DNA from: a virus
Length of the DNA: 55,339 nucleotides
Virus record (IMG/VR): IMGVR_UViG_3300042731_003053
Span: 1 to 55,339 of that record
Direction: 5' to 3' (one strand)
Position numbers and translations under genes: made by a program. The notes under the pieces are model-generated. The model was given only the letters and a program-made list of their open reading frames with translations. It ran no database searches and was not told where the DNA came from. Shown one piece after another: positions 47,045 to 55,339 of this stretch; position 1 is the stretch's first letter; each line of letters starts with the position of its first letter.

Positions 47045-48316
47045 CTAGGACGGCAACAGCGGAACGGTGAACCAAGCAGTTCCGTCGTAACACACGAACA
47101 CAGCGGACGTTTTCGCGGCCATATCGAGTGACGCATTGGCAGCCAGAGCGTTGATCGTGTCGTCCGTATTCGGGTACACGGGCAGTACAGCGTTTGCCGT
47201 GTCATCGTTTTTGACGAAGCACACCAGGCCAGCGGCGGCGGCAGGCAGCTTGACGCCCTTGGTTCCGTCAGCAGCCGTAACCCAGGTGATTCCGGTAGCG
47301 ATCGCAGCCGCACCGGATTGGTCAGAACCAGTTGCCGCAACAGTCGCGGACGGGAATGTTGGCATGACACCCAGGGCGATCGCCCCGGCGTTCGTTTCGC
47401 CGATGTTGATCGTTCCAGCAGTCCCGCCAGCAGCGGCTCCACAGTCAATATCCACGTCCCCGGCAGTGCCGGACGCGCCAGCCGAAGCACCAGAGGTGAC
47501 CGTCACCGCTCCGCCGGTTCCCGTTGTGGTGGAGACGCCTCCTATCAGACTTGCAGCTCCACCGTCACCGGCCGTCGATAGGGCCGCCCCACCCGTAACC
47601 GAAATGGCTCCGCCGTTTCCGGTCGCGCCGTCGCCAGATGCGCCGCCTGTCGCCGTGACAGCTCCGCCGGCGCCAGTTCCGCTACCAGCTCCGCCGGTAA
47701 CCGCAGCAGCGCCGCCAGCAGCGTTTCCGCTAGCCGGGACCCCGCCGGTAACACTGGCCGCACCGCCATCTCCACCAGCTCCACCAGTGCCGCCCGTCGC
47801 GGACACAGCGCCGCCCGCATTCGTGCCAGTCGAGCTTGTGCCTCCGGCAATGGCTACTAATCCGCCCTGCGCGGCATCGAGACCGTTGACGTTAAGAGTG
47901 GCATCCTCAGCTTCGATGTCCGAAGCGGTGACGGCCCCTCCGATCGTGGCGGTTCTTTTGGCTCCGCTCAACGCGACCTCGACGTAGGTATCGGTGGCCT
48001 CGGTCGTTTTCGTGCAAACGCCCATAATGTAGACGCTTGCCGTCCCGGTAGCTGCTCCCGTGCCGGCCGTTCCCGTGACGGGATCGCCAGTAGCATCCCA
48101 ATAGACGGCATCACCGGCGGTGATGATTTCAGCCTTTTGTGGGACTTTGTAGAGGCCCGTGATGGCGAGCGATCCCTTAACGCCGGACTCGATCGCAACG
48201 GGAGCAATGGCGGGAATCGTGCCAATCAGCACAACGTCGCCAGCAGCCACGTCAGCATCCGGCGTGTAATCAGGCCTGTCGCCCTCAGCGGCAATGAGAC
48301 AAGGTGTCTGTGCCAT
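47045..48316 (-). CDS. DUF2190-like capsid decoration protein with Gly-rich repeats
   Basis: 423 residues. The N-terminal ~120 residues (DVAAGDVVLIGTIPAIAPVA; KAEIITAGDAVYWD; YVEVALSGA) are DUF2190-like, as in small capsid-spike proteins. Residues ~155-310 hold about a dozen GGA-rich repeats of the type GGAVTATGGASGDGATGNGG. The C-terminal ~110 residues form another beta domain. It is probably displayed on the capsid, the repeats forming a stalk. Confidence 0.75.
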   Translation of the reverse strand: MAQTPCLIAAEGDRPDYTPDADVAAGDVVLIGTIPAIAPVAIESGVKGSLAITGLYKVPQKAEIITAGDAVYWDATGDPVTGTAGTGAATGTASVYIMGVCTKTTEATDTYVEVALSGAKRTATIGGAVTASDIEAEDATLNVNGLDAAQGGLVAIAGGTSSTGTNAGGAVSATGGTGGAGGDGGAASVTGGVPASGNAAGGAAAVTGGAGSGTGAGGAVTATGGASGDGATGNGGAISVTGGAALSTAGDGGAASLIGGVSTTTGTGGAVTVTSGASAGASGTAGDVDIDCGAAAGGTAGTINIGETNAGAIALGVMPTFPSATVAATGSDQSGAAAIATGITWVTAADGTKGVKLPAAAAGLVCFVKNDDTANAVLPVYPNTDDTINALAANASLDMAAKTSAVFVCYDGTAWFTVPLLPS

Positions 48317-48367
48317 GATATTTACCTTTCAAAACTTGAGTGTTGGTTTCAGATCAAGCCGGTTTGT

Positions 48368-50560
48368 TTACCCGGCGCCAGTGCTTTTGACCGAAGCTCG
48401 CCATTCCTTCTGTGCTACGCCGAAATCGAAGTAGCCACGGAATTGGACACCGAGCGTATTAAAGTCCGCGTCGGCGCTTTCGATGGTCGGGGCCTGCACA
48501 CCGTCCAGGAAGCAGACTTCCATGGGGGCCATGTCGCCGCCGGACATCGGCAGCAAGTACCACGCCGTGGTGCTCGTCACATACCGTGACTTGACAGGGC
48601 GGTAACGGTTCTTGTAGATGTTCGTGGTCGGCGTCTTGGTGCTCGCCGTAGTGTCGCGAATCTCTTCCGACACGTACCACTTGCGCGCGGTTCCGTGCAG
48701 CGTCGAACCTGTCAACAGAATGTGCTCGCCGCCGATATCGATTGGGTTCCCGTGCCCATCAGTCTTGGAATCGAGCAGTACTTCAGCGGCTGTCATACCA
48801 GATTCGCCGAGGGCTGTAGTCAGCAGGTTGTTATGCCCGCCGTCAGCTTCGGCAGTCGCGTTGAACAGGGTGGCATCATCAAGGAACGATGTCCAGAACA
48901 CCTGATTCAGCTTGATGCCGGACCCGCGCCCGATGCGGTCACGGATGTTGTTGAACGCGCCCAAGTCGTCGTTGATGATATCCTGACGAGTGAGAGCGAA
49001 CATCTTGGCATAAGTCTTGGCCTGATTCGAATAGCTTTCCTGCTTGGCCGTTCCGTGTTTGATCTCGCCAGCCGCGCCGACTTCCTCGAACACCATGTCG
49101 TCGAGCATTCGATAACTGGTGATTGCCTTGAAGTCGTTGACGGTGCGAATGTCTGCGAACTCGCGCCATACCTGCTCGACCGTGTTGAAGCCTTCCAACA
49201 GGAACTTGTTTCCGACCGTCGAAAGCATCGTCGTCAGCGTGTGAGTCGAAGGGCTTGACGCCTGAATCAGCGCGGTCCGCATGACCGCATCGTAGTTTCC
49301 GCGATGAATGCGGTGCGAGTCTCCCGTGTACCCGTTCTCGACGGCGCACGCTAGGAGCATCTGATTGAGACTGGCACCTTGGTTCCGCCTGTAGGCGTGG
49401 GCTGCTTCGAGGGTTTCCTCGGAATAGGCTTTCTCGATCCCGCGAAGTCCAGCCGCGCCACAGAGCGCCGCCTCGATGATTCCGCTATCTACGTCCCGCG
49501 TGCTGCCGTGGATGGCGGGGGCCTTCTTGAATTCGGCCTTAATCATTTCGGCCGTAGCTTTCGCCTGGACCTTGACAAGCCCGACTTCGAGCCATGCGAT
49601 AGGCTTCTCCTCATCGAGCGCCTGTGCCTTAAGCGTCGCGCATTCGACCTTGGCGTCGGCTTGAATCTGCTGCAAGTCGGAAGCGTCGGCCTTCTTCTCG
49701 AATTCCCCGGCCTTCGCTTCGATCGCCGCCATATACTTGGCGTGGACCTTGACGATTTCCTCGACCTTGGAAATCTCCTCGACCTTATTCTTCGGCTCGC
49801 CTTCCTTCGCCTTGATCATCTTGGCGTCTTCCTGCTCCTTCTCGTAGCGAGCAAGAAGAGTCGCCTTTTGCTTGTCGGTCAGTTCAGGCACATCGCCTTC
49901 GAACATGGCCTCAATCCACTCCTCGAACTTCGGGTCCATAACGAACTCCTTGTCTTGCGCGGCATTGGCCGCTATTGATAAACTGGTGCCACTGTCCGCG
50001 CCTTCCGGAAGAATGGCGATGTGGCGCAGAGTGCTCTTGCGAGCTACGATGATTGGCCCAACGAACGTCTGCCCGTTGACCGTGACCGTCTTGCCGGCCT
50101 TGATTTCCTGGAGCTGGTCGCGGCGAGGCTGAACACCAACGGAGGCCTGCCACTGATAGCCGTTGTCGTGGGCATCGACGACTTCCTTGGCGTGTGCGGT
50201 AGCTGCTGATACGACTCCAGATACAACGAGACGCCCGCCCTCCGTGCTGTGTGAATCGCTATGGCCGACCAGCTTGGAGCCATCGCTTCCATCATGGTGG
50301 CCGTAATACGTCGGGAGCTTGGGAGTGCGGAATTCCATCCCCGCCAAATCGACAACCACCGGCAACGGGTAGCCGCCTACCTGTAGAGTGCCGCCGTTGT
50401 AGGCCAACATTTCAAATCGGCGCGGGCCTTTTTGCTCGTCGCCAGAAGCCGCATTGATAGCCAGTTCAGCGTCAAACGCGATTACTTCAGGCGCACTTGA
50501 CTTTGCGTCGATTCGCCGAGCCTTGCGGGCCTTGTATTGGCGTTTGCTGTGCTTGCTCAT
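48368..50560 (-). CDS. Prohead protease-scaffold-major capsid fusion
   Basis: 730 residues with GGGAGG upstream. Residues ~50-205 form a prohead-protease domain (YYGHHDGSDGSKLVGHSDSH; STLRHIAILPEGADSGTS). Residues ~215-345 are charged coiled coil, scaffold-like. Residues ~350-730 are a capsid domain of the Mu/HK97 fold (AKTYAKMFALTRQDIINDDL, then GRGSGIKLNQVFW). One polypeptide thus replaces three genes. Cleavage between scaffold and capsid is expected. Confidence 0.87.
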   Translation of the reverse strand: MSKHSKRQYKARKARRIDAKSSAPEVIAFDAELAINAASGDEQKGPRRFEMLAYNGGTLQVGGYPLPVVVDLAGMEFRTPKLPTYYGHHDGSDGSKLVGHSDSHSTEGGRLVVSGVVSAATAHAKEVVDAHDNGYQWQASVGVQPRRDQLQEIKAGKTVTVNGQTFVGPIIVARKSTLRHIAILPEGADSGTSLSIAANAAQDKEFVMDPKFEEWIEAMFEGDVPELTDKQKATLLARYEKEQEDAKMIKAKEGEPKNKVEEISKVEEIVKVHAKYMAAIEAKAGEFEKKADASDLQQIQADAKVECATLKAQALDEEKPIAWLEVGLVKVQAKATAEMIKAEFKKAPAIHGSTRDVDSGIIEAALCGAAGLRGIEKAYSEETLEAAHAYRRNQGASLNQMLLACAVENGYTGDSHRIHRGNYDAVMRTALIQASSPSTHTLTTMLSTVGNKFLLEGFNTVEQVWREFADIRTVNDFKAITSYRMLDDMVFEEVGAAGEIKHGTAKQESYSNQAKTYAKMFALTRQDIINDDLGAFNNIRDRIGRGSGIKLNQVFWTSFLDDATLFNATAEADGGHNNLLTTALGESGMTAAEVLLDSKTDGHGNPIDIGGEHILLTGSTLHGTARKWYVSEEIRDTTASTKTPTTNIYKNRYRPVKSRYVTSTTAWYLLPMSGGDMAPMEVCFLDGVQAPTIESADADFNTLGVQFRGYFDFGVAQKEWRASVKSTGAG

Positions 50561-52056
50561 ATCGAAAACCTCCCGTTACCATTGAGTACACTGGGGCGAT
50601 TCGCCGCCTCTTCGTTGGTCGCGTTGTTCTCTGCGCGGTCCGGTCGCGTGCTCTCGCTTTGAACTTGCGGAGTGCCTCCGCCGATCGCAGCGAACCATTT
50701 CGCGCGTACTTCGTCTTCCGTCACGCCGTAATCGTTGGCGGCTTCGCGCAATTCGTCGTCGAAGTCCAAGCCGTCCTCGGAGAAGATTCGGCGGTGAGTA
50801 ATTTGCCCTGTGGCGAGCTCGATCTTGCGAGACGTGGCCGTTTTGACGGGATCGTTATGTGGCTTACCAGGCCAGCCCCAGCCGTGCTTTGGAGAAGGGC
50901 TGTCAGCTACGTTCCATCCGTAGATCGCGACCGCTAGCCGGAACCACGCCGTGAATACCTTGTCAACGACATCCTCTTCACATTCCTGCTGCTCGACTTG
51001 GACCGAAACAAAGTACGGCTGATGATCCAGTTGCCCACCGCTGTATGAGTAGCCAGAAGAGTCACAAGTCGCGAGATTGCGAGGCATGTTGATTGGGCGG
51101 AATTCCTCGCTAGCTGTTTCCTGGTTGAACATTTCGTACGTGGTTGCTGGATGCTCAGCTTTGAGCTGTGAGGACTTAGCACCGGCTGGGCTTACCATCA
51201 TCGTGCGCTTATCGATGGGCAGCGTTGTGAACGGAGCCACTTCGTCCGGCTCATCAGACACCGCGCCCATTTCCATAATCAGTGAAAAGTCAGCAGCCGT
51301 TTCAGCAGCCGCAACGGTTGCCTCGCGGAACCTCCTGGCGGTCGGTGACAGATTGAGGGTCGCGGTCAACTCCGGAATGCCCCGGTGCTGCTCGGGCCTG
51401 TCCCATAGATACCAGTGACAGACACGTTCAGCAGGATACGTGTCGAACTCTGGCCTTGGTCTTTTGTACCACTGAGCGCCGGGATGACGGCGGAGAATGT
51501 CGTAATCGGTTGGCGTTCCGAATTCGTCGAAATGCACTCCGTCAACGTAGTACTCGTCATTCGTCCGCAATGTCGGACACGTCAGCCGGTCACACTCAAT
51601 CGTGCGCAGATTTAGCTTGACCGGATCGTCAATATTCTCGTCTGTAACGATCAATGCCAGTGCTTCCCCATCGCCGGTCTTCGCACGGTCCATCTGTCTG
51701 AGCTTGCGGGCGAAGTGTGATTTTATGCACCACTGATTCCACTTGGCCTCAACCATGGCGTTGAAACCAGCCGAACCGGTTTGCATCTTCAAGCGAGGCC
51801 CGGTCCCGACAACGAAGTTGGCTTGGGTCCGAGTCACCCCGCATTTACGACCGTTGTTAGCGCGTTCGTAGCGGTCGCGGTTTCTGAGCTTGGCGCGAAC
51901 ACCTGCCGAATTAGCTGCGTCGGCGTCCATCCCGTCGACGTTCGACCAGATGTTGACGGTTTCATTCCCGTCACGCGCAGCGTCATAGGACGCTTGGACC
52001 GGGCGAGATTGCTTCGGGGCGGAGACCAGTGACGCTATCCAGCTTCGGAGGCTCAT
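50557..52056 (-). CDS. Lambda-family portal protein
   Basis: 499 residues from ATG 52056 (ATGA overlap). Family landmarks: NNGRKCGVTRTQANFVVGTG, ERVCHWYLWDRPEQHRGIPE, and HGWGWPGKPHNDPVKTATSR. It forms the portal ring at the packaging vertex. Confidence 0.93.
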   Translation of the reverse strand: MSLRSWIASLVSAPKQSRPVQASYDAARDGNETVNIWSNVDGMDADAANSAGVRAKLRNRDRYERANNGRKCGVTRTQANFVVGTGPRLKMQTGSAGFNAMVEAKWNQWCIKSHFARKLRQMDRAKTGDGEALALIVTDENIDDPVKLNLRTIECDRLTCPTLRTNDEYYVDGVHFDEFGTPTDYDILRRHPGAQWYKRPRPEFDTYPAERVCHWYLWDRPEQHRGIPELTATLNLSPTARRFREATVAAAETAADFSLIMEMGAVSDEPDEVAPFTTLPIDKRTMMVSPAGAKSSQLKAEHPATTYEMFNQETASEEFRPINMPRNLATCDSSGYSYSGGQLDHQPYFVSVQVEQQECEEDVVDKVFTAWFRLAVAIYGWNVADSPSPKHGWGWPGKPHNDPVKTATSRKIELATGQITHRRIFSEDGLDFDDELREAANDYGVTEDEVRAKWFAAIGGGTPQVQSESTRPDRAENNATNEEAANRPSVLNGNGRFSI

Positions 52057-52253
52057 CCACACGCTCCAGGCTTCAGGGTTCGGAGCAGCCGACCGCAGTG
52101 GTTCTTTGTCATCGCGGATTTCTGTGCATCACGGTCGGCGATCTTCGCTTGCTTCAGTGGGTCCATGGCAGTCGTGGTCATTCCATCGACCGTCACGCTC
52201 TGCACACCGCTTACCGCGTTTTCTTCGAGTGATTCTTCAACCGTGTCGGCCAT
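52053..52253 (-). CDS. Small protein between terminase block and portal
   Basis: 66 residues with AAGGAG upstream. SVTVDGMTTTAMDPLKQAKI, then basic end KNHCGRLLRTLKPGACG. Size and position match small gpW-like/hypothetical proteins ahead of lambda-type portals. Confidence 0.7.
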   Translation of the reverse strand: MADTVEESLEENAVSGVQSVTVDGMTTTAMDPLKQAKIADRDAQKSAMTKNHCGRLLRTLKPGACG

Positions 52254-52289
52254 GATGGCTCCTTCAAAATCCGGCTGAGCGCAAACAAA

Positions 52290-52324
52290 AAGGCCATTGA
52301 ACGATTGGGCCGCCCAATGGCCTT
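52290..52324 (-). terminator. Terminator/attenuator inside the late operon
   Basis: AAGGCCATTG pairs with CAATGGCCTT; the minus-strand side continues into TTTTTGTTTG. It separates terminase and three small genes from portal and structural genes, so it may lower structural transcription until antitermination or readthrough. Confidence 0.72.
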
Positions 52325-52383
52325 CCGTTTGCTTTGGTTCGCCTCACGTTGATCGGACGCTGGCGTTTACCGGTTCAATTGAG

Positions 52384-52707
52384 TCAGATCGTATTATCAC
52401 CGGACTCGGTGGATTCTGGGGTTTTATCCGGAGTTTCGTAGGGAGTTTGTTCCACCGGTGTAACTTCTGGCGTGTATGGTTGCGCGCTGAGTGCGTATAG
52501 GAGGCACTCCCAGCAAAACGAGTAGACCCCTGGCGCGAATGGACCCAAGCTATTCAGTGCTTCAGGGCTGTCTGATCTGACGCTGAACGCGAAGCTCTGC
52601 GTTGTTGCAACCAGCTTTCCACATGCGTTACAGTGGACCTTTGAGACTTCGGCCTTGAGTGGCATTGTGTAGAAATATCCCTGCTTGAAATCTTCTGACT
52701 TGCTCAT
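52384..52707 (-). CDS. Small zinc protein
   Basis: 107 residues from ATG 52707 (GGGAG upstream). VHCNACGK and FCWECLL make one zinc site. The C-terminal ~35 residues are Pro/Thr/Glu-rich and disordered. Confidence 0.7.
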   Translation of the reverse strand: MSKSEDFKQGYFYTMPLKAEVSKVHCNACGKLVATTQSFAFSVRSDSPEALNSLGPFAPGVYSFCWECLLYALSAQPYTPEVTPVEQTPYETPDKTPESTESGDNTI

Positions 52708-52874
52708 GACGATGTCTCCCAGCAAAACGTATCGAACGAATAGCACGCATCACGCCATGCCTTAAAGAACCACCCCAAGGGGAAGATTGCAACGATGCAG
52801 TCGATCCGCGAAGACCAGACGTCGAGGACACCATCTTTAATCTCTGCAATCTGTTCGCTCGTAAACCTATCCAC
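52704..52874 (-). CDS. 56-residue protein with hydrophobic segment
   Basis: GTG start (52874) with AAAAGGAG upstream; overlaps the next gene by ATGA. MDRFTSEQIAEIKDGVLDVW precedes a hydrophobic stretch (DCIVAIFPLGWFFKAW). Possibly membrane-associated. Confidence 0.58.
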   Translation of the reverse strand: MDRFTSEQIAEIKDGVLDVWSSRIDCIVAIFPLGWFFKAWRDACYSFDTFCWETSS

Positions 52875-52875
52875 A

Positions 52876-53097
52876 CTACATCTCCTTTTCAAAAGTAGTG
52901 ATCCGCTTCCCGCAATGGCGACACGCTCGCCGCCGCATGATCTTGTTTCCCGGTCTCGGTCTCGTGTAGACAACCCGGAAGTCTCGGCAACCGCAATTAC
53001 GGCATTCAAGGCCGGTCTCAACAATCTGCGCTCTCGCCGCCATCTCTTCGGCGGTCGGGCGTTCTTCCATCGGCGTTGAGCGTCTCTTTCCATCCAT
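52876..53097 (-). CDS. Zinc-ribbon protein (NrdR/Ogr-like ribbon)
   Basis: 73 residues with GGGGAGG upstream. CRNCGCRDFRVVYTRPRPGN, then RRRACRHCGKRITTFE, matches the zinc ribbon of NrdR and similar phage regulators. It lies one base after the terminase stop and may regulate or accompany packaging. Confidence 0.78.
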   Translation of the reverse strand: MDGKRRSTPMEERPTAEEMAARAQIVETGLECRNCGCRDFRVVYTRPRPGNKIMRRRACRHCGKRITTFEKEM

Positions 53098-53098
53098 G

Positions 53099-55234
53099 TC
53101 AACGCCTCCCCATTGCTGCTACTTGGGCGGCGGTTGGACGTTGTGCGCATCGTCTTCGAGGTCGGTATGGTTTTGAATCGATCTCGGGGAATTGAGCGCC
53201 AAGCATCGACGCCCCGACCGCGCAGCCAATCAAGTCATCCCACATATGGTTCTCTGTGACTCCAGGGTACAGATACCAAACGTCCCGCGTGCGTCCTTTC
53301 GCGGTGGTTTCTTCTGGGTATTCAGAAACGCAGTGGTCGGCAAACAACGAGTGTTCGCGGGGGTCAACGCCAAACAACTCAATACCGCCTGGGGTTCCCA
53401 AAGGAACTGAAAGCCTGGACGCTACGCACGACTTCCACCAATTCACGTCCACAGTTACCCACCTATCTCCGTCAACCGGTTTGCCGACTCGCCACGCTAA
53501 GCCGACGCGCGTTCCTGGTTCGGGTCGGTACTCGTCAAAATACTTCTGTGCCGGGCCAATGCCGTAACCCTGCGCAGCCATGATGCGAACACCACTCTCC
53601 GAATGACGCCGGCAAAACTGTTTCACGAGTTTGTTCTTCTCTCCCCATTTTGCATCTACAAGACACATGCCGCACTTCATCTCTGCCCCGTCTTCCCGCC
53701 TGAATTCCGAGCCTAGGATATCGTCGGTGACAACCTTGAGCCCAGCCGTAATCCACGCATCCTCGTTTCGTTTATCGTTCTCGGACATTGCCAAGAACTG
53801 CGCCATGGACACCGGGGAGGACGATTGGGCGAAGTAGCTAACAGGCTGTTTCGGAAACGTCCCGTAGTCGACCACCGCCCCGTCAAATGCCTTCGACCAC
53901 GCACAGATTACGTAATACAACACGCGAAGGTGGACATCGATGTGGGCCGTGACGAACTCCGCGTCTTTTGGAATGGTCCGGCGGGCGAGGTTGTTGGTCT
54001 TGCTGGCGATCCATTCAGCCGTGAGTTTGAATTTGTTCTCGGCTACAATCGGATCGTTCTGGTATTCCGTCGCCACTACGTCCGGTCCATCATCAATCAG
54101 CACGTTGTAGATGTGCTGAATGGCTGACACCTCGGCCGGTTCGGTGAACCGATAGTCCCACGATACCTCACATCCCTCATCGGCGGTTTCCCTGTTTTTG
54201 AGATATAGGGCGGTAGCTTGCCGGTGAGCCCGCTCCCGGTCTCCGTGAATCGCCTTGTCGTGAGTAGTTCGGATCGTCGCGTAGTCGCGAAGCCAGAACG
54301 TATCATGCACATTTGACCACGACTTGACGAACGAAATTCGCTGGCCCTCCCACGCCTGATCCGCCAGCAATTTTTCCATCATATCGTTCTTGGCAATTAC
54401 CGTTCCGTTGACGATGATGGAAAACGTCTTCTTATGGCCTGCTGAATGAAGCCAACTACGGCTGAGGATTCGCAGATTCTTTTCTACCTGGAGTTTGCTG
54501 ACTGCGCTCTCTTCGTCTTGCGGATCGTCAATCAGCACGAAGTCCGGGCGCTCCCGCTTTCCAGCCGCCTTGTGTCCGGTTCCGCGAGGCTTCCCGAACG
54601 GCCGCACTTGAATCGCCGCCGCCGAGCATTTCGACCACTTGACCGGCAGCGCCGGAAGAACGATCAGTTCCGCCTGCCAGGTAATGTTCGTGTGCTCTCC
54701 CTCGACGGTCTGGCTCCGCGCCTTCTGTGCCTTTCCTTCCAGGCAGACAATCGGAAAGCACGCCTCCGGGTAATCCTCGGCAAGTAGCTCATTTTCTGAC
54801 AGCTCGTATTTGATGCTGTTCATGCTCTCGGCAATGGCGTTCTTCGAGATGCCAGCAAGAACAGCGAACCGCTTGTGCCCATTGAGAATTGCCCAAAGGA
54901 TGGTGTTCTCGGCGATCGTCGTCTTGGCGAATTCCCGGTAGACCACGTTTGCGAGACGGCCACCCCTAAGAATGACTCGCTCGATGGACGCGATTACCGT
55001 CTTGTGATCCTCCGAGAATGGGGCAAGGCCGGTCGACTCCGGGAAGTACGTCACGAGGAATTCGTACAGACTCTTGGCGCACCTTGCCCGACGCTTCGGG
55101 TTTTCGGGGCGTGGACAAGGGCCTATTTCGTTGGTGAGAAGAGTCTGTTCCTGTTGCCATTTCGCCGACTGAACGGCACGTTTTCGCTTGCTCTCCGCGG
55201 ATCGATTCGGAGTCTTCTTAGCTGCCTTCGCCAT
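53099..55234 (-). CDS. terL: Terminase large subunit
   Basis: 711 residues. ATPase: variant Walker A REFAKTT (100-106), Walker B FVLIDD (232-237) followed by Pro-Gln-Asp-Glu-Glu. Nuclease: HIDVH, VDAKWG and a C-terminal HMWDDLIGCAVGA supply acidic residues. Long GpA-like form. The start (ATG 55234) has no clear ribosome site. No small-subunit gene is recognisable upstream in the window. Confidence 0.9.
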   Translation of the reverse strand: MAKAAKKTPNRSAESKRKRAVQSAKWQQEQTLLTNEIGPCPRPENPKRRARCAKSLYEFLVTYFPESTGLAPFSEDHKTVIASIERVILRGGRLANVVYREFAKTTIAENTILWAILNGHKRFAVLAGISKNAIAESMNSIKYELSENELLAEDYPEACFPIVCLEGKAQKARSQTVEGEHTNITWQAELIVLPALPVKWSKCSAAAIQVRPFGKPRGTGHKAAGKRERPDFVLIDDPQDEESAVSKLQVEKNLRILSRSWLHSAGHKKTFSIIVNGTVIAKNDMMEKLLADQAWEGQRISFVKSWSNVHDTFWLRDYATIRTTHDKAIHGDRERAHRQATALYLKNRETADEGCEVSWDYRFTEPAEVSAIQHIYNVLIDDGPDVVATEYQNDPIVAENKFKLTAEWIASKTNNLARRTIPKDAEFVTAHIDVHLRVLYYVICAWSKAFDGAVVDYGTFPKQPVSYFAQSSSPVSMAQFLAMSENDKRNEDAWITAGLKVVTDDILGSEFRREDGAEMKCGMCLVDAKWGEKNKLVKQFCRRHSESGVRIMAAQGYGIGPAQKYFDEYRPEPGTRVGLAWRVGKPVDGDRWVTVDVNWWKSCVASRLSVPLGTPGGIELFGVDPREHSLFADHCVSEYPEETTAKGRTRDVWYLYPGVTENHMWDDLIGCAVGASMLGAQFPEIDSKPYRPRRRCAQRPTAAQVAAMGRR

Positions 55235-55238
55235 AGAA

Positions 55239-55278
55239 AATCAGACCGTCGAGGTGTCTGGCCCCAGACGGCCTGATT
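55239..55278. repeat. Nested hairpin just upstream of terminase
   Basis: Outer arms AATCAGACCGTC and GACGGCCTGATT pair in 11 of 12 positions. Inside is a perfect GTCTGG-CC-CCAGAC hairpin. It ends five bases before the terminase ATG. Candidates: operator, translational control hairpin, or packaging signal. The last 60 bases of the window beyond it hold nothing recognisable. Confidence 0.5.
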
Positions 55279-55339
55279 CGCGGTCACGGTGATCAGTCGT
55301 GGCCGGTTTATTGTGGATAAAGGTAGTTACGGTTTTCGG

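Noticed and set aside
50557-52062. GTG start of the portal two codons upstream
   Set aside because: The ATG at 52056 overlaps the previous stop (ATGA) with better ribosome-site spacing.

Overview
The window looks like most or all of a temperate, tailed (siphovirus-type) phage genome, probably of a planctomycete or a related GC-rich bacterium. A phage is indicated by large terminase, lambda-type portal, protease/capsid fusion, tail tube, tail chaperones and tape measure on one strand, followed by integrase, excisionase and an attP-like tRNA fragment, and then about 29 kb of small overlapping early genes. The host guess rests on a planctomycete-style prepilin gene (38029-38997) and general protein resemblance, and is an inference.

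Layout, read along the minus strand from right to left. Late genes (55234-38963): terminase, small zinc proteins, gpW-like protein, portal, protease-scaffold-capsid fusion, decoration protein with glycine repeats, connector and neck proteins, tail proteins, tail chaperones with an apparent -1 frameshift, tape measure and distal tail proteins. A plus-strand prepilin operon (37711-38997) and a 2.9-kb transposon-like element (34722-37620) follow. The element has 24-bp imperfect terminal inverted repeats and a CTGAATGG target duplication. It carries an ImmA/IrrE-DUF4411 toxin-antitoxin pair and no transposase. Next come a small promoter-driven minus operon (34473-32574), excisionase and integrase (31772-30382), three 10-bp-phased repeats and a tRNA-Lys(CTT) 3' half that should be attP.

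The early region (29736-973) is one near-continuous minus-strand run, mostly joined by ATGA or TAATG overlaps with strong Shine-Dalgarno sequences. It encodes a recombination set (YqaJ/lambda exonuclease, an adjacent conserved protein, RecF/SMC-like ATPase, NinG), a replication initiator, HNH nuclease, C5-cytosine and N6-adenine methyltransferases, Lar-like and ASCH-like proteins, and many small zinc-ribbon or single-span membrane proteins. Three hairpin terminators (853-273) close the operon. No endolysin was recognised.

The most unusual items are two tRNA-like loci in which the T-arm/3'-acceptor half lies upstream of the 5'-acceptor/D-arm half (28715-28954, next to a normal tRNA-Met), two purine-rich arrays with a degenerate 54-bp period (26081-26360, 27238-27856), the transposase-less TA transposon, the phage-borne prepilin operon, and a 215-codon reading frame nested in the cytosine methyltransferase gene. 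If the two ends of the window are joined, the left-end partial gene finishes after ten more codons just upstream of terminase, which fits a circular or circularly permuted genome.
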